Shown one piece after another: positions 36,419 through 45,513 of a stretch of DNA of 64,000 bases. The number at the start of each line of letters is the position of its first letter. Within the stretch, counting starts at the first letter, position 1. The notes beneath the pieces were generated by a model. The model had not been told where the DNA came from. It made no database searches and worked only from the letters and a program-made list of their open reading frames with translations. The DNA comes from Shewanella sp. UCD-KL12 (lineage in GTDB: Bacteria; Pseudomonadota; Gammaproteobacteria; Enterobacterales; Shewanellaceae). The position numbers were made by a program, and so were the translations under genes. The DNA is taken from contig NZ_MPHJ01000009.1 in NCBI RefSeq assembly GCF_001957125.1, positions 117,691 through 181,690 on the forward strand, given 5' to 3'.

Positions 36419-37921
36419 ATGACGCTTGTCAGCACACTTATTATTAGCAGCATGCTTCTCAGCCTGCCCGCTTTTGCAGCTTCACCTGCTAAAGATGAAC
36501 CGCTCCAGAAAGATAGCGCCTGCTATGTAGACGGCCTGTCAGAACAGCTTAACTGTGGCTTTATTTCTGTTCCTGAAAATGCAGCAAAACCAGATGGTAA
36601 GCAGATAAAAATTCATTACCTTGTACTACCAGCAATCAAAAATAGCGACCACTCAGAAGCGTTTTTGGCCATAGCAGGTGGACCCGGTCAATCGGCAATA
36701 GATAATGCGGCAGGTTTTAATCGCATGTTTAGTAAAGTCCGCCAGAATAAAGATATCTTGTTGATCGATCAGCGAGGCACTGGCCGCTCTAATATCTTGA
36801 ACTGTGAAGGTGACGGTTTTGAGAGCGCCCTAGCAATCAATGAAGCTGACTTTGATGTAGCGACAGAAACCCAAGCTTGCCTAGATGAGCTCGACGCCGA
36901 TGTTACCCAATATGGTAGCTTAAATGCACTTGAAGATTTTGAGGCTGTACGTAAGCACCTTGGTTATAAAAAACTAGATATTTATGGCATCTCATATGGC
37001 ACACGTATGGCTCAGCTGTATCAGCGTCACTATCCAGAGGTATTATCCACGGTCACCATCGATGGTGTTGTTCCTATGCAGCAAAGTGTGTTGGCAATAG
37101 GTAATGCCATCAGCCGCGCCTTCGACCTACTCATTGAGGACTGTAATAGTAATTCACTTTGTGGGGCACAGTTTCCTCACTTAAAAACTGACCTTGAGAG
37201 TATTGATGCCAAACTCACCATAGCGCCCACTATCAGTCAGGTACGTGACCCGCTAACAGGTGAAGCGACACAATTAACGATGACCCGTGCAAAGTTTATG
37301 GGGGCGATAAGAATGGCCCTTTATATGCCTAATGTCCGCGCACTTATTCCCCATGCAATCAGTGAAGCTGCCAAAGATAACTTCCAGCCAATTTTAGGCC
37401 TGTATGCGCTCACAATTGATAGCACAGGTATCGCCATGGGAATGCATGCCTCTGTGATCTGTGGTGAAGACTGGCAGCGTCTAACAACCGCTGAGCGAGA
37501 TGCAGCTAATGCGACCTACTTTGGCAAGGAGATGGTAACGACATTCGAGCAGTCATGTGCGATTTGGAATATGCCTGCGGTAGATAAGTCATTCTCTGAG
37601 CCTATCAGTAGTGATATTCCGACATTGGTATTGTCGGGAGAGCTCGATCCAGCTACGCCACCAAGCTGGGGTGAGTTAGCCATGGAAAAGCTCACCAAGG
37701 CTAAACACTTTATTGCTCCCTATGCCACTCACGGTGTTGCGCATCAATCATGTGGTAATGACCTTATCGCAGAGCTTGTCGAAACAGGTAGCGTAACCGA
37801 GATTGATGGCGAGTGCCTAAACAAGGACGTAAGTCGTAATTTCTACCTCAATGCGAGTACCGTTGAAGCGATCCCCTCAACGGACCAAGCAGTAGCTACA
37901 CAAGGAGCGAGTCATGATTAA
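36419..37921 (+). CDS. Secreted alpha/beta hydrolase, TAP-like peptidase
   Basis: The 500-residue protein has a signal peptide (MTLVSTLIIS..., cleavage after AFA). The mature part shows a GGPGQS oxyanion motif and nucleophile Ser192 in GISYGTR. The C-terminal TAP-like region carries the catalytic Asp in SGELDPATPP and a His in THGVAHQS. This is the layout of tripeptidyl/proline-iminopeptidase-like hydrolases that trim the N-termini of peptides. I chose the ATG at 36419 (AAGGA upstream) because it starts at the signal peptide; an in-frame ATG at 36350 is also possible. It overlaps the downstream NatA-type gene by 8 bp. Confidence 0.82.
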   Translation: MTLVSTLIISSMLLSLPAFAASPAKDEPLQKDSACYVDGLSEQLNCGFISVPENAAKPDGKQIKIHYLVLPAIKNSDHSEAFLAIAGGPGQSAIDNAAGFNRMFSKVRQNKDILLIDQRGTGRSNILNCEGDGFESALAINEADFDVATETQACLDELDADVTQYGSLNALEDFEAVRKHLGYKKLDIYGISYGTRMAQLYQRHYPEVLSTVTIDGVVPMQQSVLAIGNAISRAFDLLIEDCNSNSLCGAQFPHLKTDLESIDAKLTIAPTISQVRDPLTGEATQLTMTRAKFMGAIRMALYMPNVRALIPHAISEAAKDNFQPILGLYALTIDSTGIAMGMHASVICGEDWQRLTTAERDAANATYFGKEMVTTFEQSCAIWNMPAVDKSFSEPISSDIPTLVLSGELDPATPPSWGELAMEKLTKAKHFIAPYATHGVAHQSCGNDLIAELVETGSVTEIDGECLNKDVSRNFYLNASTVEAIPSTDQAVATQGASHD

Positions 37922-38648
37922 AGTATCTAACCTATCAAAACATATCGGCGATGTTCAGGCACTCAATGATCTCAGCTTCGAAGCGAAAGATGGCCAGATT
38001 ACCGGGTTACTCGGGCCAAATGGTGCAGGTAAAACAACCTGTTTAAGAACGGTTTTCGGACTATTACAGGCTGACAAAGGTATTGCTGAGATTGATGGTA
38101 TCGATGTGGCTAAATCACCAATAGCAGCCAAGCAGCAACTGGGTTTGTTCCCAGACCCATTTGGTCTTTATGAGCGCTTAACGCCAAGAGAATATATCAG
38201 TTACTTTGCAGAGCTTAACGGTCTGTCTCGCAAAGATGCTAAAGCCGCGACAGCGAATGTACTAACTCAACTGCATATGGATGATATTGCTGATCGCCGC
38301 TGTAAGGGCTTTTCACAAGGCCAACGTATGAAAACAGCATTAGCGCAAGCCATTGTCCACCAGCCAACCAATATCATACTCGATGAGCCAACCCGAGGCT
38401 TAGATGTAATGAGTACACGAGTGCTAAGGGACTTGTTAAAAGCACTGAAAGATCAAGGCCATTGTGTGTTGTTCTCTAGTCATGTCATGCAGGAGGTTGC
38501 CGCACTGTGTGATCAAGTCATCGTCATGGCAGAAGGAAAAGTTGTTGCCATAGGCAGCCCAGAAGAGCTTTGCCAACAAACAGGCAAAGACTCATTAGAG
38601 GATGCGTTTATTAAATTGATCGGCACGGATGAAGGAATAGCAGCATGA
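37914..38648 (+). CDS. natA: ABC transporter ATP-binding protein, NatA-like
   Basis: The 244-residue ATPase has Walker A GPNGAGKT near residue 35, signature FSQGQRMK, Walker B IILDEP with TRGLDV after it, and SSHVMQEV. These agree with NatA-type ABC-2 ATPases (sodium efflux in Bacillus). It overlaps the hydrolase gene by 8 bp and its stop overlaps the next ATG, so this is one operon with NatB-like 38722. The real substrate is unknown; the symbol is by resemblance only. Confidence 0.88.
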   Translation: MIKVSNLSKHIGDVQALNDLSFEAKDGQITGLLGPNGAGKTTCLRTVFGLLQADKGIAEIDGIDVAKSPIAAKQQLGLFPDPFGLYERLTPREYISYFAELNGLSRKDAKAATANVLTQLHMDDIADRRCKGFSQGQRMKTALAQAIVHQPTNIILDEPTRGLDVMSTRVLRDLLKALKDQGHCVLFSSHVMQEVAALCDQVIVMAEGKVVAIGSPEELCQQTGKDSLEDAFIKLIGTDEGIAA

Positions 38649-38725
38649 TGAACACAATGATTACATATAGATTTGTGTGTAGGTTTAACGGGTTAGCAGG
38701 AAGCTATAGAGGTACAGCAGCATGA
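38645..38725 (+). CDS. Tiny ORF bridging the natA-like and natB-like genes
   Basis: A 26-codon frame starts with an ATG overlapping the natA-like stop (ATGA) and ends with a TGA overlapping the natB-like start (ATGA). Its 5' end AGCAGCATGATGAA is repeated around the natB-like start (38717), so it may have arisen by a small duplication of the gene junction. A translated peptide is possible but unproven; it could couple translation of the two genes. Confidence 0.35.
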   Translation: MMNTMITYRFVCRFNGLAGSYRGTAA

Positions 38726-39885
38726 TGAATAAGATAATAACTATGGTCCGTAAGGAGCTTATCGATGCAGCTAGAGATAAGCGTTCGGTAATGGCTGGCC
38801 TCTATTATGCTATCGGTACGCCCTTGATGATGTGCGGCATGTTTATGCTGCTGATCGGTCAGATGTCTAGCCCGGAAGATCTTAATATTAAGATTGAAAA
38901 TGGCAACAATGCCCCTGACTTAATCAAGTACCTATCAAGCCAGGGAATAACTCATGGTGATAGCCAGGCAACCGATGAAGATGGTAAAAAGCTGGATATT
39001 AAAGATATCCGCCTAGTGATTAGCGATGACTACGCAGCCCTGATGGCAAAAGGGTTAAGCGCTGAAATCACCCTTATTGCCGATAACTCTAACGAGAAAC
39101 TACAAAACTCCATTCGTAGGCTCGAACGCAACCTGCAAACGTACAGTGCAGAGATGGGCAGCTTACGTCTAATTGCCAGAGGCATCGACCCTAGAGTTGT
39201 CCAGCCGATTAAAGTCAATGTCGAAGATGAAGCTACGCCAGACTCTAAAGGTGGCGTGATATTAGGTGTCGCGACCATGACGATGATCTATGCGGTATTT
39301 ATCTCTGGAATGAATCTAGCTATCGATACAAGTGCTGGTGAACGTGAGCGTAATTCGTTATCTCTGCTTCTTAGCCATCCAGTATCAACCCGCAGTATCG
39401 TTTTAGCTAAGGTATTTGCCGTAACGGTATTTGCTATGCTCGGTCTGCTGTTAACGCTAATAATATCCAAAATATCCTATGCTTTCGTACCTTGGCAGGA
39501 GCTAGGGTTTACCGTCAGTATCAGCACAGACTTTATTTTACTTATGCTGTTGATTGGATTACCTATTGCTATGATGGCTGCCAGCCTACAGCTATTCGTA
39601 TCCTTTATGGCTAAGACCTTTAAAGAGGCGCAGTCATACCTAACGTTAGTCCTCATAGTCCCTATGATGCTATCCATGGCAGCCAGCTACAATATTGCAC
39701 CAGACACCCTACAGTGGTTACCCGTATCGGGGCAGCAACAAGCACTCATCGCCTTTATCAAAGGCCGCGAGATCCCTATGTTGCAGCTACTCCTCTCTTC
39801 ACTGACCACTTTAATCATTGCCGTAGGACTGACCTTCGGTATGGAGCGCTCATTAAAGAGTGAGAAAATCGTCTTCGGTTTATAG
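38722..39885 (+). CDS. natB: ABC-2 type transporter permease, NatB-like
   Basis: The 387-residue protein has an N-terminal membrane helix, a large extracytoplasmic domain (about 45-185) and about six C-terminal helices. The central sequence contains GERERNSLSLLLSHPVSTRSIVLAKV, the typical ABC-2 / NatB element linking first and second helices. It pairs with the NatA-like ATPase just upstream. The substrate is unknown; sodium or a peptide is possible. Confidence 0.85.
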   Translation: MMNKIITMVRKELIDAARDKRSVMAGLYYAIGTPLMMCGMFMLLIGQMSSPEDLNIKIENGNNAPDLIKYLSSQGITHGDSQATDEDGKKLDIKDIRLVISDDYAALMAKGLSAEITLIADNSNEKLQNSIRRLERNLQTYSAEMGSLRLIARGIDPRVVQPIKVNVEDEATPDSKGGVILGVATMTMIYAVFISGMNLAIDTSAGERERNSLSLLLSHPVSTRSIVLAKVFAVTVFAMLGLLLTLIISKISYAFVPWQELGFTVSISTDFILLMLLIGLPIAMMAASLQLFVSFMAKTFKEAQSYLTLVLIVPMMLSMAASYNIAPDTLQWLPVSGQQQALIAFIKGREIPMLQLLLSSLTTLIIAVGLTFGMERSLKSEKIVFGL

Positions 39886-39961
39886 ATAAACAGGATAATG
39901 CCCAGGGCATAAATTGCACTGGGCTGATATCAATCACCATAAGATCACAAGGAGAGTAAAA

Positions 39962-40213
39962 ATGGAATTTATCGATAAGGTATTGGCCAGCGAAAATTAT
40001 GCTTTTATTGCACTAGTTGCAGCAGCAGTCCTGCTTCTCTGGTTTCTACCTGCAATGCTCGCGCTCATGTTTAACCGTAAACATTTCAAGCTAATTCTGC
40101 TTGCCTGTATTCCAGCAGGGTTTTCCCTTATCGCTTGGGGAGGCGTCATTGTCTGGGCGACTACGGGCAAGGTTATCGACAAGTACGCTAAACAGGAAAA
40201 AGCCTCATCTTAA
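39962..40213 (+). CDS. Small membrane protein of the Imm-superinfection type
   Basis: The 83-residue protein has two membrane helices and the motif LPAMLALMFNRKHFK (first helix end), then a second helix containing GFSLIAWGGVIVWA. This layout agrees with the superinfection immunity protein family (related to phage T4 Imm). The ATG at 39962 has an AAGGAG site; a longer frame from 39914 lacks one. It sits in an operon with a secreted hydrolase and an ABC transporter, so a role in envelope protection is plausible; direct evidence is lacking. Confidence 0.6.
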   Translation: MEFIDKVLASENYAFIALVAAAVLLLWFLPAMLALMFNRKHFKLILLACIPAGFSLIAWGGVIVWATTGKVIDKYAKQEKASS

Positions 40214-40270
40214 ATGATCAACAGCTCTTAGACTGCAACTAGGTCAAGAGAAACATAAGGAGTATTCGAC

Positions 40271-40507
40271 ATGGAAAAAGAACTCATCATCATGATTGTC
40301 ATGATCGCTTCAATTGCCTGCGTGACATTTACTGAGGGGTTTAAACAATACCTCAAGCTAAAAAAAGTAACCAAGGCTGACATCAATCAAGATGAACTCG
40401 AACTGCTAAGGAAGCAAAATCGCCACCTAGAAGTTAGAGTACAGACCCTTGAGAAAATCGTTACCGATAACAGCTATGATCTCAAACGGGAAATTAATGC
40501 CCTCTAG
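40271..40507 (+). CDS. Small membrane protein with PspB-like coiled coil
   Basis: The 78-residue protein has one N-terminal membrane helix (about 5-22) and a cytoplasmic coiled coil (about 40-75) containing LEVRVQTLEKIVTD, similar to the end of phage-shock protein PspB. The ATG at 40271 follows AAGGAG. It is the last gene of the operon from 36419. I read it as an envelope-stress-type helper protein; a strict PspB identity is not established because PspA and PspC are not nearby. Confidence 0.55.
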   Translation: MEKELIIMIVMIASIACVTFTEGFKQYLKLKKVTKADINQDELELLRKQNRHLEVRVQTLEKIVTDNSYDLKREINAL

Positions 40508-40563
40508 CTTAGCTTCCTCTCATATTGCTCATCACTACCCATCCTGCTGACCAGACCATAGCA

Positions 40564-41577
40564 TCAACAGCAGGCGTGGGTATTAAATTTCTCTCTATAA
40601 GCCCTAGGCGATAGACTCGTCAGCTGAATAAACAGCTTTCTAAATGAACTCACATCTTCATAGCCAACTCGATCGACTATCTGCTCCAGTGCAAGCTCTG
40701 TTGTTTCAAGTAATCGTTTTGCCTCATCGACTCTCAGCCTTTGCATATAACTAGCGGGCGTTTCATTGAGCGCCTTCTTAAACCGCCTGATCATAGTCCG
40801 CTTGCCCACAGCAAACTTCTCTGCAATATCATCTAGTAGAAAGCTCTGCGCCATATGTGATTGCATCCAGTTTTGAATGCTCATAACCAGCTCATCTTTA
40901 TGGCTGTTAATTCCAACAGACAGATCCATCGACATAAAAGGCTGTTGTGAAGAGCGGTTTGGGTCGATCAACAAAATTTTTGCCATCTGCTGTGCAACTT
41001 GCTCACCAACAAGAATGCCTATGATATGCAAGGCTAAGCTTAAATTAGACGTGGTTGCCCCTGCGGTATGAATATGTTCATCAGAGATAACCAACTTATC
41101 CATACAGAGCTTTACCTGGGGAAAATTACGTTCGAACATCTCTTTGAGCCACCATACTGTTGTTGCAGTTCTATGGTTGAGCACACCAGAGGCTGCCAGC
41201 ATTAAGGTACCTGAACAGTAAGCCGCTACTGGCTTGCCACTGTCAGCAAATAACCTCAAAGGCTCAAACAGAGGCATAAAGTCATTGAGATAAAGTTGAA
41301 ACTCCTCTCTACCGGTAACAAAAGCAGAAGCTAGAATCACAGCATCGGCATCTAAGATATCTTCTGGCTTATCAAAACCAATAGCGGGAATTTGGATATG
41401 CTGATTGGTATTTACAGGCTTACCGTCAGGAGATACCACATGACAATGAAACAGATCTTCATTCGCATCTGGATTCATCCTGCGCCAATAGGCATTAGTG
41501 AAACTAAAGACATCAAGAAAACTGACCACACCACCAGCGACAACATTACCCGCAGCCAAAATAACAATCTTCTTCAT
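40564..41577 (-). CDS. GlxA-like AraC family regulator (DJ-1/PfpI domain fused to HTH)
   Basis: The 337-residue protein has an N-terminal DJ-1/PfpI-like (glutamine amidotransferase-like) domain (about 1-205), with CSGTLMLAASGVL at the nucleophile-elbow position, and a C-terminal AraC-type double helix-turn-helix (about 235-330, with YEDVSSFRKLFIQLTSLSPRAYR). GlxA-type regulators control catabolic genes in response to small amino or keto compounds; this one's target is unknown. Repeated TGTCACTTTT/TGACACTTTT sequences just upstream could be its own operator. Confidence 0.85.
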   Translation of the reverse strand: MKKIVILAAGNVVAGGVVSFLDVFSFTNAYWRRMNPDANEDLFHCHVVSPDGKPVNTNQHIQIPAIGFDKPEDILDADAVILASAFVTGREEFQLYLNDFMPLFEPLRLFADSGKPVAAYCSGTLMLAASGVLNHRTATTVWWLKEMFERNFPQVKLCMDKLVISDEHIHTAGATTSNLSLALHIIGILVGEQVAQQMAKILLIDPNRSSQQPFMSMDLSVGINSHKDELVMSIQNWMQSHMAQSFLLDDIAEKFAVGKRTMIRRFKKALNETPASYMQRLRVDEAKRLLETTELALEQIVDRVGYEDVSSFRKLFIQLTSLSPRAYREKFNTHACC

Positions 41578-41620
41578 CTCTAACTCCTTCGAGCAGTCAT
41601 TATCTAACGATTAAGGCAAA

Positions 41621-41660
41621 TGTCACTTTTGACCTTTATTTTGTCAATAATGACACTTTT
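41621..41660. promoter_or_regulatory. Paired operator-like repeats upstream of the GlxA-like gene
   Basis: TGTCACTTTT (41621-41630) and TGACACTTTT (41651-41660) lie 30 bp apart, about three DNA turns, and TGTCA/TGACA also form an inverted pair. They sit between the GlxA-like gene and a divergent small membrane protein gene. Confidence 0.5.
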
Positions 41661-41772
41661 ATTGAGTTTGTCTAGTTTTTATACTTATCAACAGAAGTTA
41701 AGCCTGATGTTGAGAACAACATTCATCAGCTTTAAATGCAGCAAAATTAATAACGAGTAGTGGGAGAAGACT

Positions 41773-41952
41773 ATGTCTCAAGCAAAGAAGCACCTAACAT
41801 TGAGTTTGAGTTATCTAGGAATAAGTTGGACTTTACTATTTTGGCTGCACTTTACTACCGAGCCAAATATCTTTGCTCATTTAGTCGCTATACCCAGCTT
41901 ACTCATATTTACTGGGTATAGCGCCTATCAGATCATCAAGAAGGGTGCATAA
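41773..41952 (+). CDS. Short two-helix membrane protein
   Basis: A 59-residue frame starts at ATG 41773 after a GGGAGA ribosome site and encodes two hydrophobic helices (about 10-25 and 35-50) with a Lys-Lys end. The start codon, ribosome site and hydrophobic layout support it as a real small gene. I do not recognise a family. Confidence 0.6.
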   Translation: MSQAKKHLTLSLSYLGISWTLLFWLHFTTEPNIFAHLVAIPSLLIFTGYSAYQIIKKGA

Positions 41953-41985
41953 AAAGCGACTGCGATATCAATGATATCTTAAACA

Positions 41986-43644
41986 TTAGATCTTAAACTG
42001 CTGAACCAGCTGTTGCAGCTCTTGAGCCATCTCGGCCAGGCGCTCACTTTCGGTAGAGGTTGAGTTTGCCCCTTCGGCAGCTTCTTCAGCGGCATGATTA
42101 ATATTAACGATATTAGCGTTAATTTCCTCTGACACTGCAGATTGCTCCTCCGCTGCTGTAGCAATTTGAGTATTCATCTCAGTAATAGTACCGATAGACT
42201 CAGTGATCATATGTAGCGCTTCACCTGCTGACTTAGCATGGCTCACACTGTCATCGGCATATTTGCGACTATCTGACATCACATTTACCGCTGTTTTAGC
42301 CCCACCCTGGAGTTTCTCGATCATAGCCTGAATTTCTTCGGTAGATTCCTGAGTCCGGCTGGCTAAAGTTCTCACCTCATCGGCAACAACCGCAAAGCCT
42401 CGGCCTTGCTCACCCGCTCTTGCAGCTTCAATGGCCGCATTTAATGCCAGCAAGTTAGTCTGCTCAGCGATCCCCTTAATCACATCGAGAATAGTGCCAA
42501 TTTGGTTGCTGTCTGTTTCGAGGTTTTGAATCACCTCGGCAGCACTCTCAATCTCGGCCGCTAAACCCACTATGGTTTCAACAGTATTATTGACGACGTT
42601 CATGCCATCTTTTGATTGGCTATCTGTTTGATTAGCAGCATCGGCTGCATCATTAGCATTTTTAGCAACCTCAACAACAGTGGCCGTCATCTCGTTCATG
42701 GCTGTAGCCACCATATCAAGCTCTTGTCTCTGAGTTTGTACCGAAGTTGCCGTCACAGAGGTTACCTCAGCCATGCCTTGCGCTGATAGTGCCAGTTGCT
42801 GCGAAGTATTAGACACACTATTAATACTGGCCTGAAACTTATCAAGCATCAGGTTAAATGCGCGTGATAATGTTCCGAACTCATCTCCAGATGTAATATC
42901 AATTCTTCGAGTAAGGTCTGAGTTTTTCTCGATTTCATCTATCGAACGAGTAAGTGTTTGTACTGAATGAATCATAGTGCGCATCACAAGCAGCAGTATC
43001 AAACCACCTAAAGCAAATGAGGCAATAGTAATGACAATCAACTGTACCTTCATATCAGCCATAGAGGCGATAGCAGCCTGCTGAATCGCATCTCTTGAGC
43101 TATCTTCCGCCTGCACTAACTCTTTAAAGCTGCTTCTTGCCTTATTAGCAAATGGACTGGCACCTTTTCGATACGACTCCCAAGCTTGCTGTAAAACTTC
43201 AGGGGTACGATCGACAGATTTAAGTTGCAACATACGAGCGCGGCCATCTTCAAGAAATGTCTTAGTCGCATTTTTAGAGTTGCCAACTAATCGATTAAGG
43301 TTATTTCTGGCATCGGTATCAGTTACAAGCTTTAAAGAAGATTCAAGGTTATCGAAATGGCCATAAATATCACTAATACGCGTATCTAACAGGGAGTAAT
43401 TTTTGCTGAAGTCATCCCCCAACATGATGCTGCGTGACAACCGAGAAACGTAATTCATGTCTCGACTAATAGATAAGATATATTTTTGGCTATTTACACC
43501 AGCCTGATCGTACTCATTAAACTTATCAGTCACAAAATTAGTATTAATAATAACGTCTACTAGAATCGTCACCCCTGCCAAACCAAAAACTAACATCACT
43601 GTCATCAACTTACGTTTGATGCTCCATGAAGATAAAAACGCCAT
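41986..43644 (-). CDS. Methyl-accepting chemotaxis protein
   Basis: The 552-residue receptor has an N-terminal membrane helix (about 12-32), a periplasmic four-helix-bundle-like ligand region (about 33-190), a second helix (about 192-212), a HAMP domain (about 213-265) and a long cytoplasmic signalling coiled coil. The signalling hairpin contains GIAEQTNLLALNAAIEAARAGEQGRGFAVVADEVR, the most conserved MCP element. It senses a chemical or stress signal and controls the CheA kinase. The ligand is unknown. Confidence 0.95.
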   Translation of the reverse strand: MAFLSSWSIKRKLMTVMLVFGLAGVTILVDVIINTNFVTDKFNEYDQAGVNSQKYILSISRDMNYVSRLSRSIMLGDDFSKNYSLLDTRISDIYGHFDNLESSLKLVTDTDARNNLNRLVGNSKNATKTFLEDGRARMLQLKSVDRTPEVLQQAWESYRKGASPFANKARSSFKELVQAEDSSRDAIQQAAIASMADMKVQLIVITIASFALGGLILLLVMRTMIHSVQTLTRSIDEIEKNSDLTRRIDITSGDEFGTLSRAFNLMLDKFQASINSVSNTSQQLALSAQGMAEVTSVTATSVQTQRQELDMVATAMNEMTATVVEVAKNANDAADAANQTDSQSKDGMNVVNNTVETIVGLAAEIESAAEVIQNLETDSNQIGTILDVIKGIAEQTNLLALNAAIEAARAGEQGRGFAVVADEVRTLASRTQESTEEIQAMIEKLQGGAKTAVNVMSDSRKYADDSVSHAKSAGEALHMITESIGTITEMNTQIATAAEEQSAVSEEINANIVNINHAAEEAAEGANSTSTESERLAEMAQELQQLVQQFKI

Positions 43645-44157
43645 TCCATTCTCCTAAAAACTCAATCAGCCTCAAAAAAGTATAGGCCATCATTTGCTAG
43701 CTAAGAGTAAAACAAATAAAGTAAAACAGATGATACTTATTTGTACGAAACAGCTAAAAAGATGTGAAAATATATAAATCGCTCACTTATTAGCTCGTAC
43801 TTATATAAAAGCATACTTATAAAGAGTTAGTTTATTAGATTTTCACTGTATGCTGAGTGATTTAGCTTGTTGTCGAGATAATGTCTAGATAGGAGTAATA
43901 GAGAGAATAAAACAGGGTATTGAGCTCTTTTTAAGGCTAATGGCAGGGGAAAAATAGAGCGTGCATCTAAACACACTCTACTGTTTACCGAATACAACTA
44001 ATGCAGTTTACTTAGCTTTAGGTCTGAATGGCTTGATGACTGACTCATCACATTCAAGGAAAGGTCCGTCCATCAGATCGATACAGTAAGGGATAGCTGG
44101 AAAATAGAGCGTGTATCTAAACACACTCTACTGTTTACCGAATACTACTTAAGCAGT
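43645..44157. other. Intergenic region containing a tandem duplicate of the mog 3' end
   Basis: From 43645 to about 43950 I see no gene. From 43951 the sequence is a 150-bp copy of the end of mog and its downstream region, described separately. Confidence 0.6.
43951..44100 (-). repeat. Direct tandem copy of the 3' end of mog
   Basis: Positions 43951-44100 repeat 44101-44250 with about nine differences in 150 bp. The copy includes the last 30 codons of mog, the stop codon (44008-44010) and the following inverted repeat. All differences within the coding part are synonymous. Confidence 0.9.
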
Positions 44158-44691
44158 TTACTTAGCTTTAGGTCTGAATGGCTTGATGACTGACTCATCA
44201 CACTCAAGAAAAGGTCCATCCATCAGATCGATACAGTAAGGAATAGCGGGGAATACTGCATCCAGACACTCACGAATCGACTTTGGCTTGCCTGGCAGGT
44301 TTACAATCAATGAATCGCCGCGAAGACCCGCTGTCTGGCGAGAAAGAATGGCCGTAGGAACAAACTTCAAAGACTCAGCGCGCATTAGCTCACCAAAACC
44401 TGGCATCATACGATCGCAAACAGCTTCAGTAGCTTCTGGAGTCACATCGCGCTTAGCTGGGCCTGTGCCACCTGTAGTGACAATAAGACTACAGTTTTGC
44501 TCATCAGCCATCTTAATTAGTGTTGCCGAGATAACATCAGTTTCATCTGGAATAACCTCATAAACAGGCTCCCACTCTGAGGTAAGGTATTCATTAAGAA
44601 CATCGATAATCGCCTTACCAGAAAGGTCTTCATAAACACCAGCACTGGCTCTATCACTGACGGTAACAATACCGATTTTTGCTTTGCTCAT
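44158..44691 (-). CDS. mog: Molybdopterin adenylyltransferase
   Basis: The 177-residue protein matches MogA, which adenylylates molybdopterin before molybdenum insertion in molybdenum cofactor synthesis. Family blocks are TVSDRASAGVYEDLSG, the TTGGTGPAKRDVTPEAT loop (substrate site) and LPGKPKSIRECLDAV. Length is close to E. coli MogA (195). Its final 90 bases and downstream region are tandemly duplicated at 43951-44100. Confidence 0.93.
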   Translation of the reverse strand: MSKAKIGIVTVSDRASAGVYEDLSGKAIIDVLNEYLTSEWEPVYEVIPDETDVISATLIKMADEQNCSLIVTTGGTGPAKRDVTPEATEAVCDRMMPGFGELMRAESLKFVPTAILSRQTAGLRGDSLIVNLPGKPKSIRECLDAVFPAIPYCIDLMDGPFLECDESVIKPFRPKAK

Positions 44692-44875
44692 TATCTTCTC
44701 CTCTACATCAAGTAGGCAATATAGGTTCCAGAGCTAACTAGTCAGCTCAATATGGGCTATAAAGTAGCATAAACAGCTAAAGTTAAACTTGATAATTGCA
44801 CTCTCTATGGTGAAAAAGAGAGCAAGCTAGCCACTTGGGACGAATAAGATGATATTTAGTCACTTATCAGAGTGG

Positions 44876-45349
44876 CTACAAGCCCCTTGAAAGCCAATAT
44901 TTACTCTTCCAGTAACTGTTATCTAAACGAGAGATCATCACACCTTGGCTCGTTGAAGCATGCATAAATCTCGAGTCGCTCAGATAGATACCGACATGAC
45001 GAGTCGACCAGCCTGTTTTAAAAAAGACCAAGTCACCTGTTTTCAGGTTTTTCTTCGACACCTTATGGCCAATATCTTTTTGCTTCTCGGTTGTACGCGG
45101 TAACTGTTTTCCTAAAATACTTTTATACGCAAGTAATACAAAGCCAGAGCAATCAACACCACGCTTGCTCATACCGCCATAACGATAAGGCGTGCCTTTC
45201 CACTCACTATGATAAGCCAGCAGCTTTTTTTCTAAGCTTTGACTATAAGCACTATGGTTAGCAGAGCCTCTACTCGGCTGCTCAGGGAGTTGGCTAGAAC
45301 ATCCAGCTAAGAGAGCAAAAACGGTGAGACAAAAAAGAGTTCTAAGCAA
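44876..45349 (-). CDS. nlpC: NlpC/P60 family peptidoglycan hydrolase lipoprotein
   Basis: The 157-residue protein is a lipoprotein: the lipobox Leu-Ala-Gly-Cys has Cys17 as acylation site. The NlpC/P60 domain shows the catalytic Cys67 in VDCSGF, His118 in RHVGIY and His130 in FMHAS, the expected triad. Such enzymes cleave peptide crosslinks in the cell wall. Length is close to E. coli NlpC (154 aa). It acts at the inner face of the outer membrane or at the inner membrane. Confidence 0.92.
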   Translation of the reverse strand: MLRTLFCLTVFALLAGCSSQLPEQPSRGSANHSAYSQSLEKKLLAYHSEWKGTPYRYGGMSKRGVDCSGFVLLAYKSILGKQLPRTTEKQKDIGHKVSKKNLKTGDLVFFKTGWSTRHVGIYLSDSRFMHASTSQGVMISRLDNSYWKSKYWLSRGL

Positions 45350-45513
45350 GGCTAGCCTCGAAATGAGTGAAGTAGTATCAATAGTAGCGGCTATATTAAC
45401 ACTCGAGACATTAACAGAAAGTGAAGTGCTGATGATTTGTCATTGCCATCAAAACAAACCAGGGAGTTCAACCCACTCCCCGGCTTGCTGGCAAGGACAA
45501 ATCTAATGGATAA

